Source: Terribacillus sp. DMT04 (GTDB lineage: Bacteria; Bacillota; Bacilli; Bacillales; Amphibacillaceae). From it: 64,000 nt of DNA. The stretch spans positions 932,001 to 996,000 of the forward strand of contig NZ_CP077639.1 in NCBI RefSeq assembly GCF_019056395.1, read 5' to 3'. Below the pieces are notes generated by a model that had not been told where the DNA came from, made no database searches, and worked only from the letters and a program-made list of their open reading frames with translations. Positions 8,272 through 17,141 of this stretch are shown piece after piece. Position 1 is the first letter of the stretch; every line of letters starts with the position of its first letter. A program made the translations under genes and the position numbers.

Positions 8272-9162
8272 ATGCAGTCGAACCGGGTTGCCATTCTTTT
8301 AATACTTTCTATTATTGCTATATCTTTTGCGGCGATCTTCGTGAAGTGGTCTGATGCGCCAGCTTCGATTCTCAGTATGAACCGTATGTACTTGGCTTGC
8401 ATTTTTCTTTTGCCGGTTGTTTGGGTGAATAGGAAAGAATTTAAGAGAATTGGTAGAAAAGAGGCCGTGTTTTTCGTCTTGGCAGGTGCTTGTTTAGCGG
8501 CACATTTTGCACTTTGGTTCAGTTCTTTAAAACTGACAACTGTGGCGAGCTCTACCATCATTCTTTCTCTCCAGCCGATTGTTGCAATGGCTGGGGGATT
8601 TATTCTGTATAAAGAGCGAGCGTCAAAAACAGTTGTTTTAACTATTTGTATTTCTATTATAGGTGTTGTGATGGTTGGGTGGGGAGACTTTGGTTTACAA
8701 TCATCAACCGTTCTGATTGGAGATTTGTTATCTTTCTGCAGTGTTATTGCTGTTGTTGGGTATTTGTTAATCGGTCAAAATAATGTAAAGAAAGTATCGC
8801 ACTGGATCTACAGCTTTTGTGTCTTCTTGTCAGCAGCTATGTGGCTGAATATCTACAATCTTGCAGCAGGCATTCCAATTCGCGGTTATAATTTTGATGA
8901 ATGGAAAATCTTTATTTTATTGGCTATTTTCCCGACAATAGCGCATGTCATCTTCAATCTGTTATTAAACTATGTTAATACAACTGCCATATCCATGAGT
9001 GTGCTAGGTGAACCTGTGGGCGCCACGCTTCTTGCAGTTTGGCTGTTAGGTGAAAAATTGACTTGGCTTCAGCTTGCAGGCGGGGCGATTGCTTTGATTG
9101 GAGTGCTGCTGTTTTTGGTACGGCAGAATAGTGAGTATGATGTGATGAAAGACGAGACATAG
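8272..9162 (+). CDS. DMT superfamily (EamA) transporter
   Basis: Integral membrane protein, 296 residues, with about ten hydrophobic segments in two repeated EamA halves (about 8-137 and 152-288), the standard drug/metabolite exporter layout. Recognisable family parts are FVKWSDAPASILSMNR in the first loop, a Pro-Glu-like SLQPIVAMAGGFILYKE, and in the second half SVLGEPVGATLLAVWLLGE. Substrates of this family include amino acids, purines and other metabolites; none can be named here. An AGGAGGGG site precedes the ATG. It stands alone between the lipA terminator and the convergent AraC gene. Confidence 0.85.
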   Translation: MQSNRVAILLILSIIAISFAAIFVKWSDAPASILSMNRMYLACIFLLPVVWVNRKEFKRIGRKEAVFFVLAGACLAAHFALWFSSLKLTTVASSTIILSLQPIVAMAGGFILYKERASKTVVLTICISIIGVVMVGWGDFGLQSSTVLIGDLLSFCSVIAVVGYLLIGQNNVKKVSHWIYSFCVFLSAAMWLNIYNLAAGIPIRGYNFDEWKIFILLAIFPTIAHVIFNLLLNYVNTTAISMSVLGEPVGATLLAVWLLGEKLTWLQLAGGAIALIGVLLFLVRQNSEYDVMKDET

Positions 9163-9224
9163 TCGAGAGCGGAATGACGTGAGGTAGGATCAAAGAAACT
9201 TTATTATATTTGCTGTAAGAGAAA

Positions 9225-9270
9225 AACCAAACGGTACTGCTTAAATTACAATGCCGTTTTGTTTTTATTT
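9225..9270. terminator. Weak bidirectional hairpin between convergent genes
   Basis: AAACGG...CCGTTT with a long loop followed by GTTTTTATTTTG separates the EamA gene from the convergent AraC gene. The stem is only six pairs plus a wobble, so this is a tentative call. Confidence 0.4.
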
Positions 9271-9316
9271 TGTTTAAGTTACATCGTGAATAAGGGTTAT
9301 CAGCAATGCCTTTTTC

Positions 9317-10198
9317 TTATAACAATTCTCGCAGACGCCGTATGTCTTTGATTGGGGACAGACCGAACCTTCGGCTGTATTCTCGGCTGAAATGTGATGG
9401 ACTTTCATACCCTACCTGGAACGCAGCCTCAGCTGCTTCCAGGTTTTCTGTTAAGAGCAATCGGCGTGCTTCCTGAAGACGGAGTTGTTTCTGGTACTGG
9501 ACGGGACTCATGCCTGTAACTTCCTTAAAATGGCTATAAAACGAGGAAGAGCTCATATTGGCCTCTTTCGCCAATTCGTCTACCTTTAGGGGCTGTATGA
9601 ATTCCCGGTTCAGCATTTTAAGTACTTTCGCAATTCGCTGCCCGTGACTTCCTGCAAGCGCAAAATGCTTCATGGAATCATTGTAATCTTGCTGCAGAAC
9701 ACGGTAAATGATCTCTCGCTTAATACTGGTTCCAAGTACTGGTATATCCTGCGGGGTTTCTAGCAGCTTGATGAGCCGCAGCACGGCTTCGATAAGCGAG
9801 TTGTCTACCTGATTGATGACTAGACCACGACTTGGGGATTTGTCTTGGGTAATTTGAGTTGAGGATTGAAGCACTTCTAAAACTAAATTCATATCAAGCT
9901 GTAATCTTACACTTAAATAAGGACTTTCCGGTGAAGCCTTTACTACTTGCCCTGTGATTGGCAGATGAACAGAAGCAGTCAAATAACTGGCCGAATCGTA
10001 TGTATAGCTTTCATCTCCTAGCATCACCATCTTTGAGCCCTGTGCCACGACACATAGGGAAGGTTCATAAACAGTGTATACAGGATCAGATACTCGAGAA
10101 GCTCGAACAAGCTGTAAGCCAGGTATAGATGTGTCATGTGTTCCATCCGCTGTTGCACTTCGCTCTATTGACACTACTAGTTCCTTCATTCTGTGCAA
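9317..10198 (-). CDS. AraC family transcriptional regulator (AraC_N type)
   Basis: Transcription factor of about 293 residues. Its N-terminal half matches the AraC_N domain (VYEPSLCVVAQGSKMVMLGDE, then SVHLPITGQV). Its C-terminal half is a double helix-turn-helix: VDELAKEANMSSSSFYSHFK with SPVQYQKQLRLQEARR, then AAFQVGYESPSHFSREYSRRFG. The start is taken as TTG at 10198 because GGAGGAG lies 6 bases before it; ATG codons at 10213 and 10219 sit at or upstream of that site. It is divergent from the Atu4866-like/SDR pair, a common arrangement in which this regulator type controls the adjacent oxidoreductase. That link is inference. Confidence 0.88.
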   Translation of the reverse strand: MHRMKELVVSIERSATADGTHDTSIPGLQLVRASRVSDPVYTVYEPSLCVVAQGSKMVMLGDESYTYDSASYLTASVHLPITGQVVKASPESPYLSVRLQLDMNLVLEVLQSSTQITQDKSPSRGLVINQVDNSLIEAVLRLIKLLETPQDIPVLGTSIKREIIYRVLQQDYNDSMKHFALAGSHGQRIAKVLKMLNREFIQPLKVDELAKEANMSSSSFYSHFKEVTGMSPVQYQKQLRLQEARRLLLTENLEAAEAAFQVGYESPSHFSREYSRRFGLSPIKDIRRLRELL

Positions 10199-10425
10199 TA
10201 ACAACTCCTCCATTACCATTTAATGTTTTTTTACTCTGGTTCTTCATATTATATTTTTTATTGGAGGATTAGGGAATCATCATGTAGCTTTCGAATACCC
10301 CTCATTATCCGGAACAATTCATAATGAAATTGTGGTCAGAAAACTTTGTGGCGGGAGGATGTTTCTGGTTATCGGCTCTATTATTATTAAAGTATCATTC
10401 TTGATCAGTGAAAGGAGATAGTGTA

Positions 10426-10701
10426 ATGAAAAATGAACATAGAAATGCTCATCCTTATATCGGCATGTGGGTAACGGCAGACGGTCATATTCGACATGAG
10501 TTACTTCCAAACGGACGTTACGATGAAGCCCGCGGTAACCGCAAAAGTGCCTATCAAGGCTGTTATACGATGAAAGGCGATCATATCGAATATGTCGATG
10601 ATACAGGTTTTACTGCGGACGGGGACTTCATCGACGGGGTACTATACCATGCCGGTATGGTGCTCAAGCGGGAAGAAAACAGGGAAGGGAGCAAGAAATG
10701 A
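10426..10701 (+). CDS. Small Atu4866-like protein
   Basis: 91-residue soluble protein resembling the Atu4866 domain family (function unknown): YIGMWVTADGHIRHELLPNG, then GRYDEARG, and YQGCYTMKGDHIEYVDDTGF. The repeated short strands suggest a small beta-barrel. An AAAGGAGA site lies 6 bases before the ATG. The last four bases overlap the first codons of the SDR gene, so the two are translationally coupled. By context it works with that oxidoreductase; no catalytic residues are evident. Confidence 0.75.
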   Translation: MKNEHRNAHPYIGMWVTADGHIRHELLPNGRYDEARGNRKSAYQGCYTMKGDHIEYVDDTGFTADGDFIDGVLYHAGMVLKREENREGSKK

Positions 10702-11432
10702 TGACATTACTTCGTGGGAAAGTGGTTGTGATTACTGGGGCAAGCAGCGGGATTGGTGAAACGGCAGCACGGCTTCTTGCAAGACAAGGAGCTCATCTTG
10801 TAATTGGGGCAAGACGAGTGGAGAGACTAGAGGCACTCGCTTCAGATATTCGGGCAGAAGGCGGTATTGTAGCAGTTCAACAGCTTGATGTGACAGATTT
10901 GGAACAGATGCAGGAGTTTCTTAACAGAGCACAAAGTCGTTTCGGTCGAGTGGACGCTGTTATCAACAATGCTGGTGTGATGCCGCTCTCTCCGCTGGAA
11001 GTTTTGAAGATTGAAGAATGGAACCGAATGATAGATGTCAATATTCGCGGAGTACTGCATGGCATTGCTGCAGGGCTTCCGGTTATGAAAGAACAAGGAT
11101 TTGGGCATTTCATTAACATAGCATCTATCGGCGCCTATGAAGTGAGTCCTACAGCTGCTGTTTATTGCGCGACTAAATATGCCGTGCGCGCCATATCAGA
11201 GGGATTACGACTAGAGACTGCGGGGCAAGGCATCCGCGTGACGCTCGTATCGCCAGGTGTAACAGAATCAGAACTAGCGGAAAGCATTACAGACAACGAG
11301 GCAAGAGAAGTTATGAAAGAATATCGGCGTATTGCACTGCCAGCGACGGCGATTGCCCGCGCTATTATATATGCGCTTGAACAGCCAGATAACGTTGATG
11401 TAAGCGAACTAGTCATTAAACCGGCCATTTAA
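10698..11432 (+). CDS. SDR family oxidoreductase
   Basis: Classical short-chain dehydrogenase, 244 residues, single Rossmann domain. Motifs are the nucleotide-binding TGASSGIGE (about 14-22), NNAG (about 90), the catalytic Ser of SIGAYEVSPTAA, and YCATK (about 155-159) with Tyr and Lys. An Arg after the second strand (GARRVERLE) suggests NADP preference. Substrate unknown. It is coupled to the Atu4866-like gene and lies divergent from an AraC regulator that probably controls both. Confidence 0.9.
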   Translation: MMTLLRGKVVVITGASSGIGETAARLLARQGAHLVIGARRVERLEALASDIRAEGGIVAVQQLDVTDLEQMQEFLNRAQSRFGRVDAVINNAGVMPLSPLEVLKIEEWNRMIDVNIRGVLHGIAAGLPVMKEQGFGHFINIASIGAYEVSPTAAVYCATKYAVRAISEGLRLETAGQGIRVTLVSPGVTESELAESITDNEAREVMKEYRRIALPATAIARAIIYALEQPDNVDVSELVIKPAI

Positions 11433-11555
11433 GAAAACGAAAGCGGCAGGGTAATAGGCAGGCTTTTTGATTTCATAATTAATACGGCGATAGTTAGAAC
11501 TCCTTCTCTCTTACGCTCTAGTGAAAACAAAAGTCAAAGGGTTTTCCTCTAAACT

Positions 11556-11615
11556 AAAAACACCTTTAGTTTTTAAACGGATTGTTATCCGAAATAAAAC
11601 CTGGAGGTGTTTTTC
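11556..11615. terminator. Branched hairpin, probable terminator after the SDR gene
   Basis: The outer stem AAAAACACCT/AGGTGTTTTT is a perfect 10-bp pair ending in T residues. An inner CGGATTGTTATCCG hairpin sits in its loop. It lies about 120 bases after the SDR stop. Confidence 0.6.
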
Positions 11616-11707
11616 TATCGGGAAAAGCTAATCCCTAAAAAAGCAATGGAAGGACCAGATTATTAGAAAAAACAGTACATAGCTGGTCTATAAATGCCTT
11701 GTTACAT

Positions 11708-11753
11708 TGTTATACTCTTCTCTTGCGTGTTATACCCCATACCTATGTACAAT
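11708..11753 (+). promoter_or_regulatory. pdxS promoter with paired TGTTATAC repeats (candidate PdxR/MocR operator)
   Basis: TGTTATAC occurs at 11708-11715 and again at 11728-11735, a direct repeat spaced 20 bases, two helical turns. A plausible sigma-A promoter overlaps it: TTGCGT at 11724-11729, 18 bases, TACAAT at 11748-11753. The same core occurs twice in front of the MocR gene at 16482-16499. Direct repeats are typical MocR operators, so this is read as the PdxR site. Confidence 0.55.
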
Positions 11754-11802
11754 GTACCTATCAAACTTTTCCGACAACGGAAAAAGAGCAGGGGGAGTCA
11801 AC

Positions 11803-12687
11803 ATGGCAAAAACAGGTACAGATTTAGTCAAACGAGGTATGGCAGAGATGCAAAAAGGTGGCGTCATAATGGATGTCGTAAATGCTGAGCAAGCGAAAAT
11901 TGCAGAGGAATCTGGTGCAGTAGCGGTTATGGCGCTAGAGCGTGTTCCTTCTGATATTCGTGCTGCTGGTGGTGTTGCGCGGATGGCCGATCCGACAATT
12001 GTAGAAGAAGTAGTAAATGCTGTATCTATTCCTGTCATGGCAAAGGCTCGTATCGGGCATATCGTAGAAGCTCGCGTATTGGAATCAATGGGTGTGGATT
12101 ACATAGATGAAAGTGAAGTACTCACCCCAGCAGATGAACAATATCATTTGAACAAGCGTGATTTCACAGTACCATTCGTATGCGGAAGCCGTGACCTTGG
12201 TGAAGCTGCACGCCGTATTGGAGAAGGTGCTTCCATGCTGCGAACAAAAGGGGAGCCAGGAACAGGCAATATTGTCGAAGCTGTTCGGCACATGCGTATG
12301 GTGCAGTCGCAAGTTCGCAAATTGACTTCCATGGATTTGGATGAAGTAATGACATTTGCGAAAGAAATAGGAGCGCCTTACGAAGTATTGCTTCAAATCC
12401 GTGAAGCTGGCAAACTTCCTGTTATAAACTTTGCTGCTGGCGGTGTTGCAACGCCTGCTGATGCGGCTTTGATGATGCAGCTTGGAGCAGATGGTGTCTT
12501 TGTCGGATCTGGTATTTTTAAATCTGATAACCCAGCGAAATTCGCTAAAGCAATTGTAGAAGCAACAACACATTACCAGGACTATAAGCTGATTGCTGAA
12601 CTTTCCAAAGGACTTGGCACACCGATGAAAGGTATTGATATTGCTAGTTTATCTCCTGAAAACAGAATGCAGGAGCGCGGCTGGTAA
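11803..12687 (+). CDS. pdxS: Pyridoxal 5'-phosphate synthase, PdxS (lyase) subunit
   Basis: Builds PLP from ribose 5-phosphate, glyceraldehyde 3-phosphate and ammonia delivered by PdxT, in a 12+12 complex. The 294-residue TIM barrel shows [16 protein letters not shown], the Schiff-base Lys in VMAKARIGH (about 82), the second catalytic Lys in [14 protein letters not shown] (about 150), and the phosphate site [13 protein letters not shown]. The reading frame extends 32 codons upstream, but ATG 11803 follows GGGGGAG at the right distance and gives the standard N-terminus. pdxT follows after 17 bases. Confidence 0.97.
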   Translation: MAKTGTDLVKRGMAEMQKGGVIMDVVNAEQAKIAEESGAVAVMALERVPSDIRAAGGVARMADPTIVEEVVNAVSIPVMAKARIGHIVEARVLESMGVDYIDESEVLTPADEQYHLNKRDFTVPFVCGSRDLGEAARRIGEGASMLRTKGEPGTGNIVEAVRHMRMVQSQVRKLTSMDLDEVMTFAKEIGAPYEVLLQIREAGKLPVINFAAGGVATPADAALMMQLGADGVFVGSGIFKSDNPAKFAKAIVEATTHYQDYKLIAELSKGLGTPMKGIDIASLSPENRMQERGW

Positions 12688-12704
12688 GGGAAGGAGATCA
12701 AATC

Positions 12705-13295
12705 ATGAAAATCGGTGTTTTAGCACTTCAAGGTGCAGTAGCGGAGCATGCGCGAACAGTAGAAGCTGTTGGTGCCGAAGCGGTTCTAGTGAAACATGTG
12801 GAACAGCTAGCTGATTTGGATGGATTAATTTTGCCTGGCGGTGAAAGTACTGCGATGCGCAGACTGATTGATCGGTACGACTTCTTGGAGCCGTTACGCG
12901 CTTTTGGAGAATCAGGTAAGCCAATCTTCGGGACTTGTGCCGGGATGATCTTGTTGGCAAAACAGATTCATAATCAAGCATCCAGTCATCTTGGTTTGAT
13001 GGATGTGACGGTCGAGCGAAATGCTTTCGGACGACAGGTGGACAGCTTTGAAGCAGACCTCGCCATTAAAGATGTGGGGGAGGACTTTCCAGCAGTATTC
13101 ATTCGGGCTCCTTATATTCTTGAAGCGGGAGATGGCGTCGAGATATTAAGTGAGAATACAGGACGCATTGTAGCGGCGAGAGATCGTCATTATTTAGCAA
13201 CAGCCTTCCATCCTGAGCTGACGGAAGATACGAGATTAATGAGCTATTTTTTAAGAATGGTAGAAGAGGCGGCTGGGAAAGTAGCGCATCGTTAA
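12705..13295 (+). CDS. pdxT: Pyridoxal 5'-phosphate synthase, PdxT (glutaminase) subunit
   Basis: Class I glutamine amidotransferase that releases ammonia for PdxS. The 196-residue protein has the N-terminal [20 protein letters not shown] for the oxyanion strand, the nucleophile Cys in FGTCAGMI (about 78), and the His-x-Glu pair in FHPELTED (about 170). AAGGAGA precedes the ATG. Second gene of the operon; a terminator overlaps its stop. Confidence 0.97.
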   Translation: MKIGVLALQGAVAEHARTVEAVGAEAVLVKHVEQLADLDGLILPGGESTAMRRLIDRYDFLEPLRAFGESGKPIFGTCAGMILLAKQIHNQASSHLGLMDVTVERNAFGRQVDSFEADLAIKDVGEDFPAVFIRAPYILEAGDGVEILSENTGRIVAARDRHYLATAFHPELTEDTRLMSYFLRMVEEAAGKVAHR

Positions 13296-13326
13296 GAAGA
13301 AGATCTCCAGGGATCTTCTTCTTTTG
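13294..13326 (+). terminator. Terminator after pdxT
   Basis: The stem AAGAAGAAGATC/GATCTTCTTCTT with a short loop and following TTTG begins at the pdxT stop codon. Confidence 0.85.
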
Positions 13327-13470
13327 TTTACCCTGCGATTCGTATCTCTTGCAATATGTTATCCAGTGTAATATATTTTTCCTCGGCTAATCATTGAGCT
13401 ATCAATTAATTATATATTGCAAGATTTGCTAGTTTTACTAGATGTACCTAATTTGCAGAGGAGACTTACC

Positions 13471-14766
13471 ATGGAGAACTATCAAGAGCTTTTAAATAAA
13501 CAGCGTATTTTCTTCAGAAGCGGCAGAACGAAGGATGTACAATTTCGGATAAAATCGTTACAAGCGTTGAAAGATCTTATTCAAGCACATGAACAAGCTA
13601 TTTTGGATGCTGTAAAAGAAGATTTGAACAAGTCCGAGATGGAGGCAAAGCGCGCAGAGGTTGGTTTAGTAATAAGTGAAATCAACTTCACGCTGGATAA
13701 CATAGAATCTTGGGCAGAAACGAAAGAGGTTCCAACAGCCGAATCACATGCGGGTGCAAAAAGCTTTATCCAGCCGGAACCCTATGGCAGTGCACTCGTC
13801 ATTGCGCCATGGAATTACCCATTCCAGCTAGCCGTATCACCATTAGTAGGCGCGATTGCGGGCGGAAATACAGCGGTGTTAAAGCCATCTGAACTAACAC
13901 CAAAAACATCAGCCGTTCTGTCTGGTCTTATTAATGACCATTTCCCAGAAGAATATCTGCATGTTGTAGAGGGAGAAGTGGAGACGAGCACGGCGCTGTT
14001 AAAAGAAGACTTTGATTATATCTTTTTCACAGGCAGCACAGGTGTCGGTAAGATTGTGGCAGAAGCAGCAGCCAAGCATTTAACACCAGTAACACTTGAA
14101 CTTGGCGGAAAGAGTCCGACGATTGTCTATAACGATGCGAACTTGGATGAAGCAGCGCTCCGTATTGCGCGTGGTAAATTTGCTAATGCTGGTCAAACAT
14201 GTGTTGCACCAGACTATCTATTAGTCCACAGTAGTGTAAAAGATACGTTGTTAGCTAAATTGAAAGCTGCTATCGCAAGCATGTACGGCGAAAACATTGT
14301 AGAAAACCCTAACTTTGGTCACATTGTAAGTGCCAGACATTTTGACCGTCTCAAAGGCTTCTTGGACAATGGAACAGTGGTGACAGGCGGACAAAGCAAT
14401 CGCGATCAACTAATCATCGAACCAACCATTTTGGATGCTATTTCTTGGGAGGACCCGATTATGCAGGATGAAATTTTCGGACCTATTTTGCCAGTGATAG
14501 AATACAGCGATACATCCGATATCATCAACCGTATAACAGAGCGGCCAAAACCGCTTGCGCTTTACTTATTTACAGAAGATGAGGCGTTACAAGATGAAAT
14601 CCTAGCTAACATTTCATTCGGCGGCGGCGCAATAAATGATACGCTCAGCCATATGACATCTCATTACTTGCCATTCGGCGGAGTCGGAGCAAGCGGAATG
14701 GGAGCATATCACGGAAAAGCAAGCTTTGATACGTTTTCTCATTATAAGAGTATATTGAAGCGTTAA
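13471..14766 (+). CDS. Class 3 type aldehyde dehydrogenase (YwdH-like)
   Basis: NAD(P)-dependent aldehyde dehydrogenase, 431 residues, a little shorter than the usual 450-460 of this group. Motifs are IAPWNYPFQL (about 109-118), the nucleotide loop FFTGSTGVGK, the general-base Glu in LELGGKSP, the nucleophile Cys in NAGQTCVAPDY (about 240), and PFGGVGASGMG near the C-terminus. ATG 13471 is used because it follows AGAGGAGA; the frame opens 18 codons earlier without a site. The protein ends soon after HYKSILKR and lacks the hydrophobic tail of membrane-bound relatives. It lies between pdxST and a convergent MocR gene. Substrate unknown, possibly medium- or long-chain aldehydes. Confidence 0.88.
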   Translation: MENYQELLNKQRIFFRSGRTKDVQFRIKSLQALKDLIQAHEQAILDAVKEDLNKSEMEAKRAEVGLVISEINFTLDNIESWAETKEVPTAESHAGAKSFIQPEPYGSALVIAPWNYPFQLAVSPLVGAIAGGNTAVLKPSELTPKTSAVLSGLINDHFPEEYLHVVEGEVETSTALLKEDFDYIFFTGSTGVGKIVAEAAAKHLTPVTLELGGKSPTIVYNDANLDEAALRIARGKFANAGQTCVAPDYLLVHSSVKDTLLAKLKAAIASMYGENIVENPNFGHIVSARHFDRLKGFLDNGTVVTGGQSNRDQLIIEPTILDAISWEDPIMQDEIFGPILPVIEYSDTSDIINRITERPKPLALYLFTEDEALQDEILANISFGGGAINDTLSHMTSHYLPFGGVGASGMGAYHGKASFDTFSHYKSILKR

Positions 14767-14784
14767 GATGAATGAAGAAATTAG

Positions 14785-14824
14785 AAGAGGAGTCAGTCGT
14801 GTTGGACTGACTCCTCTTTTGTAT
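14785..14824 (+). terminator. Terminator after the aldehyde dehydrogenase gene
   Basis: The stem AGAGGAGTCAGTC/GACTGACTCCTCT, 13 perfect pairs, is followed by TTTTG. Confidence 0.9.
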
Positions 14825-15003
14825 GTATTTAATCGAAAGGTTCTGCTTAAATTTATCTGCTCCCTATTTTAAGTTAACTGACTAATTTCATAGCGAAGAG
14901 CTGAGGGACTGAATTTAACAACGTTATAAAAAATCTTCACAAGGCAGTAATTTGCTTTATTTTTGGATTTAAAGCTATCTGTTTAGGGATAGCTTTGAAC
15001 TTA

Positions 15004-16464
15004 TTAGAATGTAGGCGAAGAGGTGCTTGCTGGCTGCATCGCCCGCATAATCTCACAAAGAATCATAACACCATCTTGCAGCAATTTCTCATTCGCGTAG
15101 GAATAGCTTAGCCGTAGCGTGCTGTGTTCATTTTCAATTGCAAAACAAGCAGAGCCGGTCAGGAAAGAAACATGACGCTTATTCGCTTCGTATAATAGAA
15201 CATTACTGTCAATCCAAGCGGGCAGCTGGATCCATACATTCAGGCCGCCTTTTGGGATAAAGCATGTCACGCCACTGGGTGCATGCTCTTTTAGAACGGC
15301 CAATACAACATCGCGTCTGCTTTTCAAGGCAGCTCGCAGCCGCTTAAGATGCTGTTCCATCTTTGCAGAATCTACAAGCGGGACGATTACCTTTTGTGTA
15401 AGCAGCGGGCTGCCAAGGTCCATGTTGGCCTTGGCGGCATATAAGCGTTTAAAGATAGAACCAGAAGCTGCTAACAAACCGATTCGGCATCCTGGTGCGA
15501 TTGTCTTGCTCAAGCCTTTTAAATAGATAATATGTCCGGACTTATCCAAAGATTTTATAGGTAAGGGCGGTTTTCTGTCGAAATAAATATCACTAAAAGG
15601 GTCATCCTCCATAATTAAGCAATGATGGCTTTCAGCGATATCTAACAGTACTTTCCTCCGCTGAAGGGGCATGATTGTGCCCGTAGGATTATGGAAGGTC
15701 GGTGTCGTGTAAATAAGCTTCGGGTTATGTTTTTCGCATAAAGCGTGGAGCATGTCGACACGCATGCCATTTTCATCAATAGGAACTGTCAAGATAGTAG
15801 CACCACGGCTGCGAAAGACATCAATAGCACCTGGGTAAGTAGGGGCCTCCATAATAACCACATCGCCAGGACCGACGAAAGTACGAGCGACTAGGTCAAT
15901 TCCCTGCTGAGACCCGCTCGTAATCAGCAGATTCTCTGGCGACGTCTCAATCTTAGATTTCATTAGATTTTGAACCATTTTTTCTCGTAGGACAAGGTCG
16001 CCCTGAATACCGCCATATTGGGAAAGAATTCGTGGGTTTTGCTTGAAAACTTGTTCAATTAATTGATCCATATATTGGTTCGGGAACAAAGCTGGATCAA
16101 TTATAGAGGAAGAGAAATGGTAACTCGCATCAGAATCTTGAAATCGCGCATATTGGGAACGATGCAAATAATCGGGGATGCTTAATTGCCAGTCAAAATT
16201 CTGTCCCGTACTGCTTGTCTCTGGCTGAAGCTGCGTTTTTACATATGTGCCTCTTCCTTTGCTCAATTCAATAAAGCCGTCTTCCTCTAACTGTTTATAA
16301 GCTTTCATTATCGTAACAAGGCTTACCTCAATATCTTTTGCCAGCTGCCGAACGGTTGGCAGCTTTGATCCGCTTGGCAATAAGCCAGAGCGAATTTTAT
16401 CTACGAAGGACATATAGATTTGCTTCGAGAGGGGAATAGCTTCGTTTTTATTAATTGTAATCAT
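15004..16464 (-). CDS. MocR family regulator (GntR HTH fused to aminotransferase domain), PdxR-like
   Basis: 486-residue two-domain regulator. Residues 1-75 form a GntR winged helix (PLSKQIYMSFVDKIRSG, LPTVRQLAKDIEVSLVTIMK, GRGTYV). Residues about 110-475 are a fold-type I aminotransferase-like domain with the PLP-binding Lys kept in LKGLSKTIAPGCRIG and the NPTGTIMP substrate-loop motif. Such proteins sense PLP or amino acids and usually act on nearby genes. Its own promoter and the pdxS promoter share TGTTATA direct repeats, so PdxR, the activator of pdxST, is the favoured identity. Regulation of the convergent aldehyde dehydrogenase gene is an alternative. Confidence 0.85.
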   Translation of the reverse strand: MITINKNEAIPLSKQIYMSFVDKIRSGLLPSGSKLPTVRQLAKDIEVSLVTIMKAYKQLEEDGFIELSKGRGTYVKTQLQPETSSTGQNFDWQLSIPDYLHRSQYARFQDSDASYHFSSSIIDPALFPNQYMDQLIEQVFKQNPRILSQYGGIQGDLVLREKMVQNLMKSKIETSPENLLITSGSQQGIDLVARTFVGPGDVVIMEAPTYPGAIDVFRSRGATILTVPIDENGMRVDMLHALCEKHNPKLIYTTPTFHNPTGTIMPLQRRKVLLDIAESHHCLIMEDDPFSDIYFDRKPPLPIKSLDKSGHIIYLKGLSKTIAPGCRIGLLAASGSIFKRLYAAKANMDLGSPLLTQKVIVPLVDSAKMEQHLKRLRAALKSRRDVVLAVLKEHAPSGVTCFIPKGGLNVWIQLPAWIDSNVLLYEANKRHVSFLTGSACFAIENEHSTLRLSYSYANEKLLQDGVMILCEIMRAMQPASTSSPTF

Positions 16465-16481
16465 CTAATCTATCTCCCATG

Positions 16482-16513
16482 TGTTATAGCTTGTTATAGT
16501 GGAACTAGTATAG
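16482..16513 (-). promoter_or_regulatory. Direct repeats in the MocR gene promoter (candidate autoregulatory operator)
   Basis: Plus-strand TGTTATAG occurs at 16482-16489 and 16492-16499, spaced exactly 10 bases. A degenerate third copy ending GTATAGC lies around 16506-16514; on the minus strand it reads GCTATACT, a good -10. Repeats on one face of the helix over the promoter suggest autoregulation by the MocR protein. Confidence 0.5.
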
Positions 16514-16561
16514 CACGGTTTTTGTATATGATGTGAGATGTGAAAAGGGGCGGATGTACAA

Positions 16562-17093
16562 GTGACAGAAAAACACTATCTTGCAGTTAACAAAAGATTG
16601 AAGCAAGGAAGTTATGGAAGAAACGAAATCTGGCTGCCCAGTGAAGAGGTAAATGATGAGATGCTAAAGACTAAAGAAAATTTATTTCGCGCAAATGCAG
16701 GAGATAAACAAGAAGAAATACTGGCTCATCTGCAAGACAAGAGAAGATGCAGTAGGTATTGCGATTAAACGGCAAAAAGAGATGTACATCCCGCACGTTG
16801 AGAATAAGTTTATTTACGAACTAGATTGCCCGGATGATAGGCTTGCTTATAAGATTCTGTTTCGGTTTATAGAAGAGAATTTGGATTTTGGCGATAAGCT
16901 GAAATTGTATACGTGCTTGGATGGAGAAGAAGAGAAGCCAAGAAATGAATCCTATGATACGGAAATCCTATTGGAAGAAGGCAGGTTTATTTCTGCAGAA
17001 GCGGAGCGCTTTTTCAAGGAGGATAATCGCATAGAAAGTTTAGCGCAAAAATTCCAGTGGTATGATCGGCAATATGTTGTGATAAGCCGTTGA
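16562..17093 (+). pseudogene. Hypothetical gene interrupted by a frameshift
   Basis: Two overlapping frames look like halves of one protein. The first starts with GTG at 16562 after AAAAGGGG and reads MTEKHYLAVNKRLKQGSYGR, then degenerates into a Cys/Arg-rich tail and stops at 16768. The second is open from 16668 to 17093 and gives a natural-looking globular sequence (KKYWLICKTREDAVGIAIK, YELDCPDDRLAYKILFRF, ending QWYDRQYVVISR). Its first ATG, 16695, has no ribosome binding site. A shift of one base between about 16675 and 16735 would join them into a protein of about 175 residues. I do not recognise the family. It could be a true pseudogene, a sequencing error in the A-rich tract, or programmed shifting. 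Confidence 0.55.
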
Positions 17094-17141
17094 AAAGATC
17101 GAGAATGGTAAAATCATTCTCGATTTTTTTTGCTTCTTCAT

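Larger units (their letters stand above)
11433..11802. other. Intergenic region upstream of pdxS
   Basis: 370 bases without a gene. They hold a perfect 10-bp inverted repeat AAAAACACCT/AGGTGTTTTT at 11556-11614 enclosing a small CGG/CCG hairpin, probably the SDR terminator and able to act both ways. Beyond it are the pdxS promoter region with two TGTTATAC repeats and the pdxS leader. Nothing coding is seen. Confidence 0.6.
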
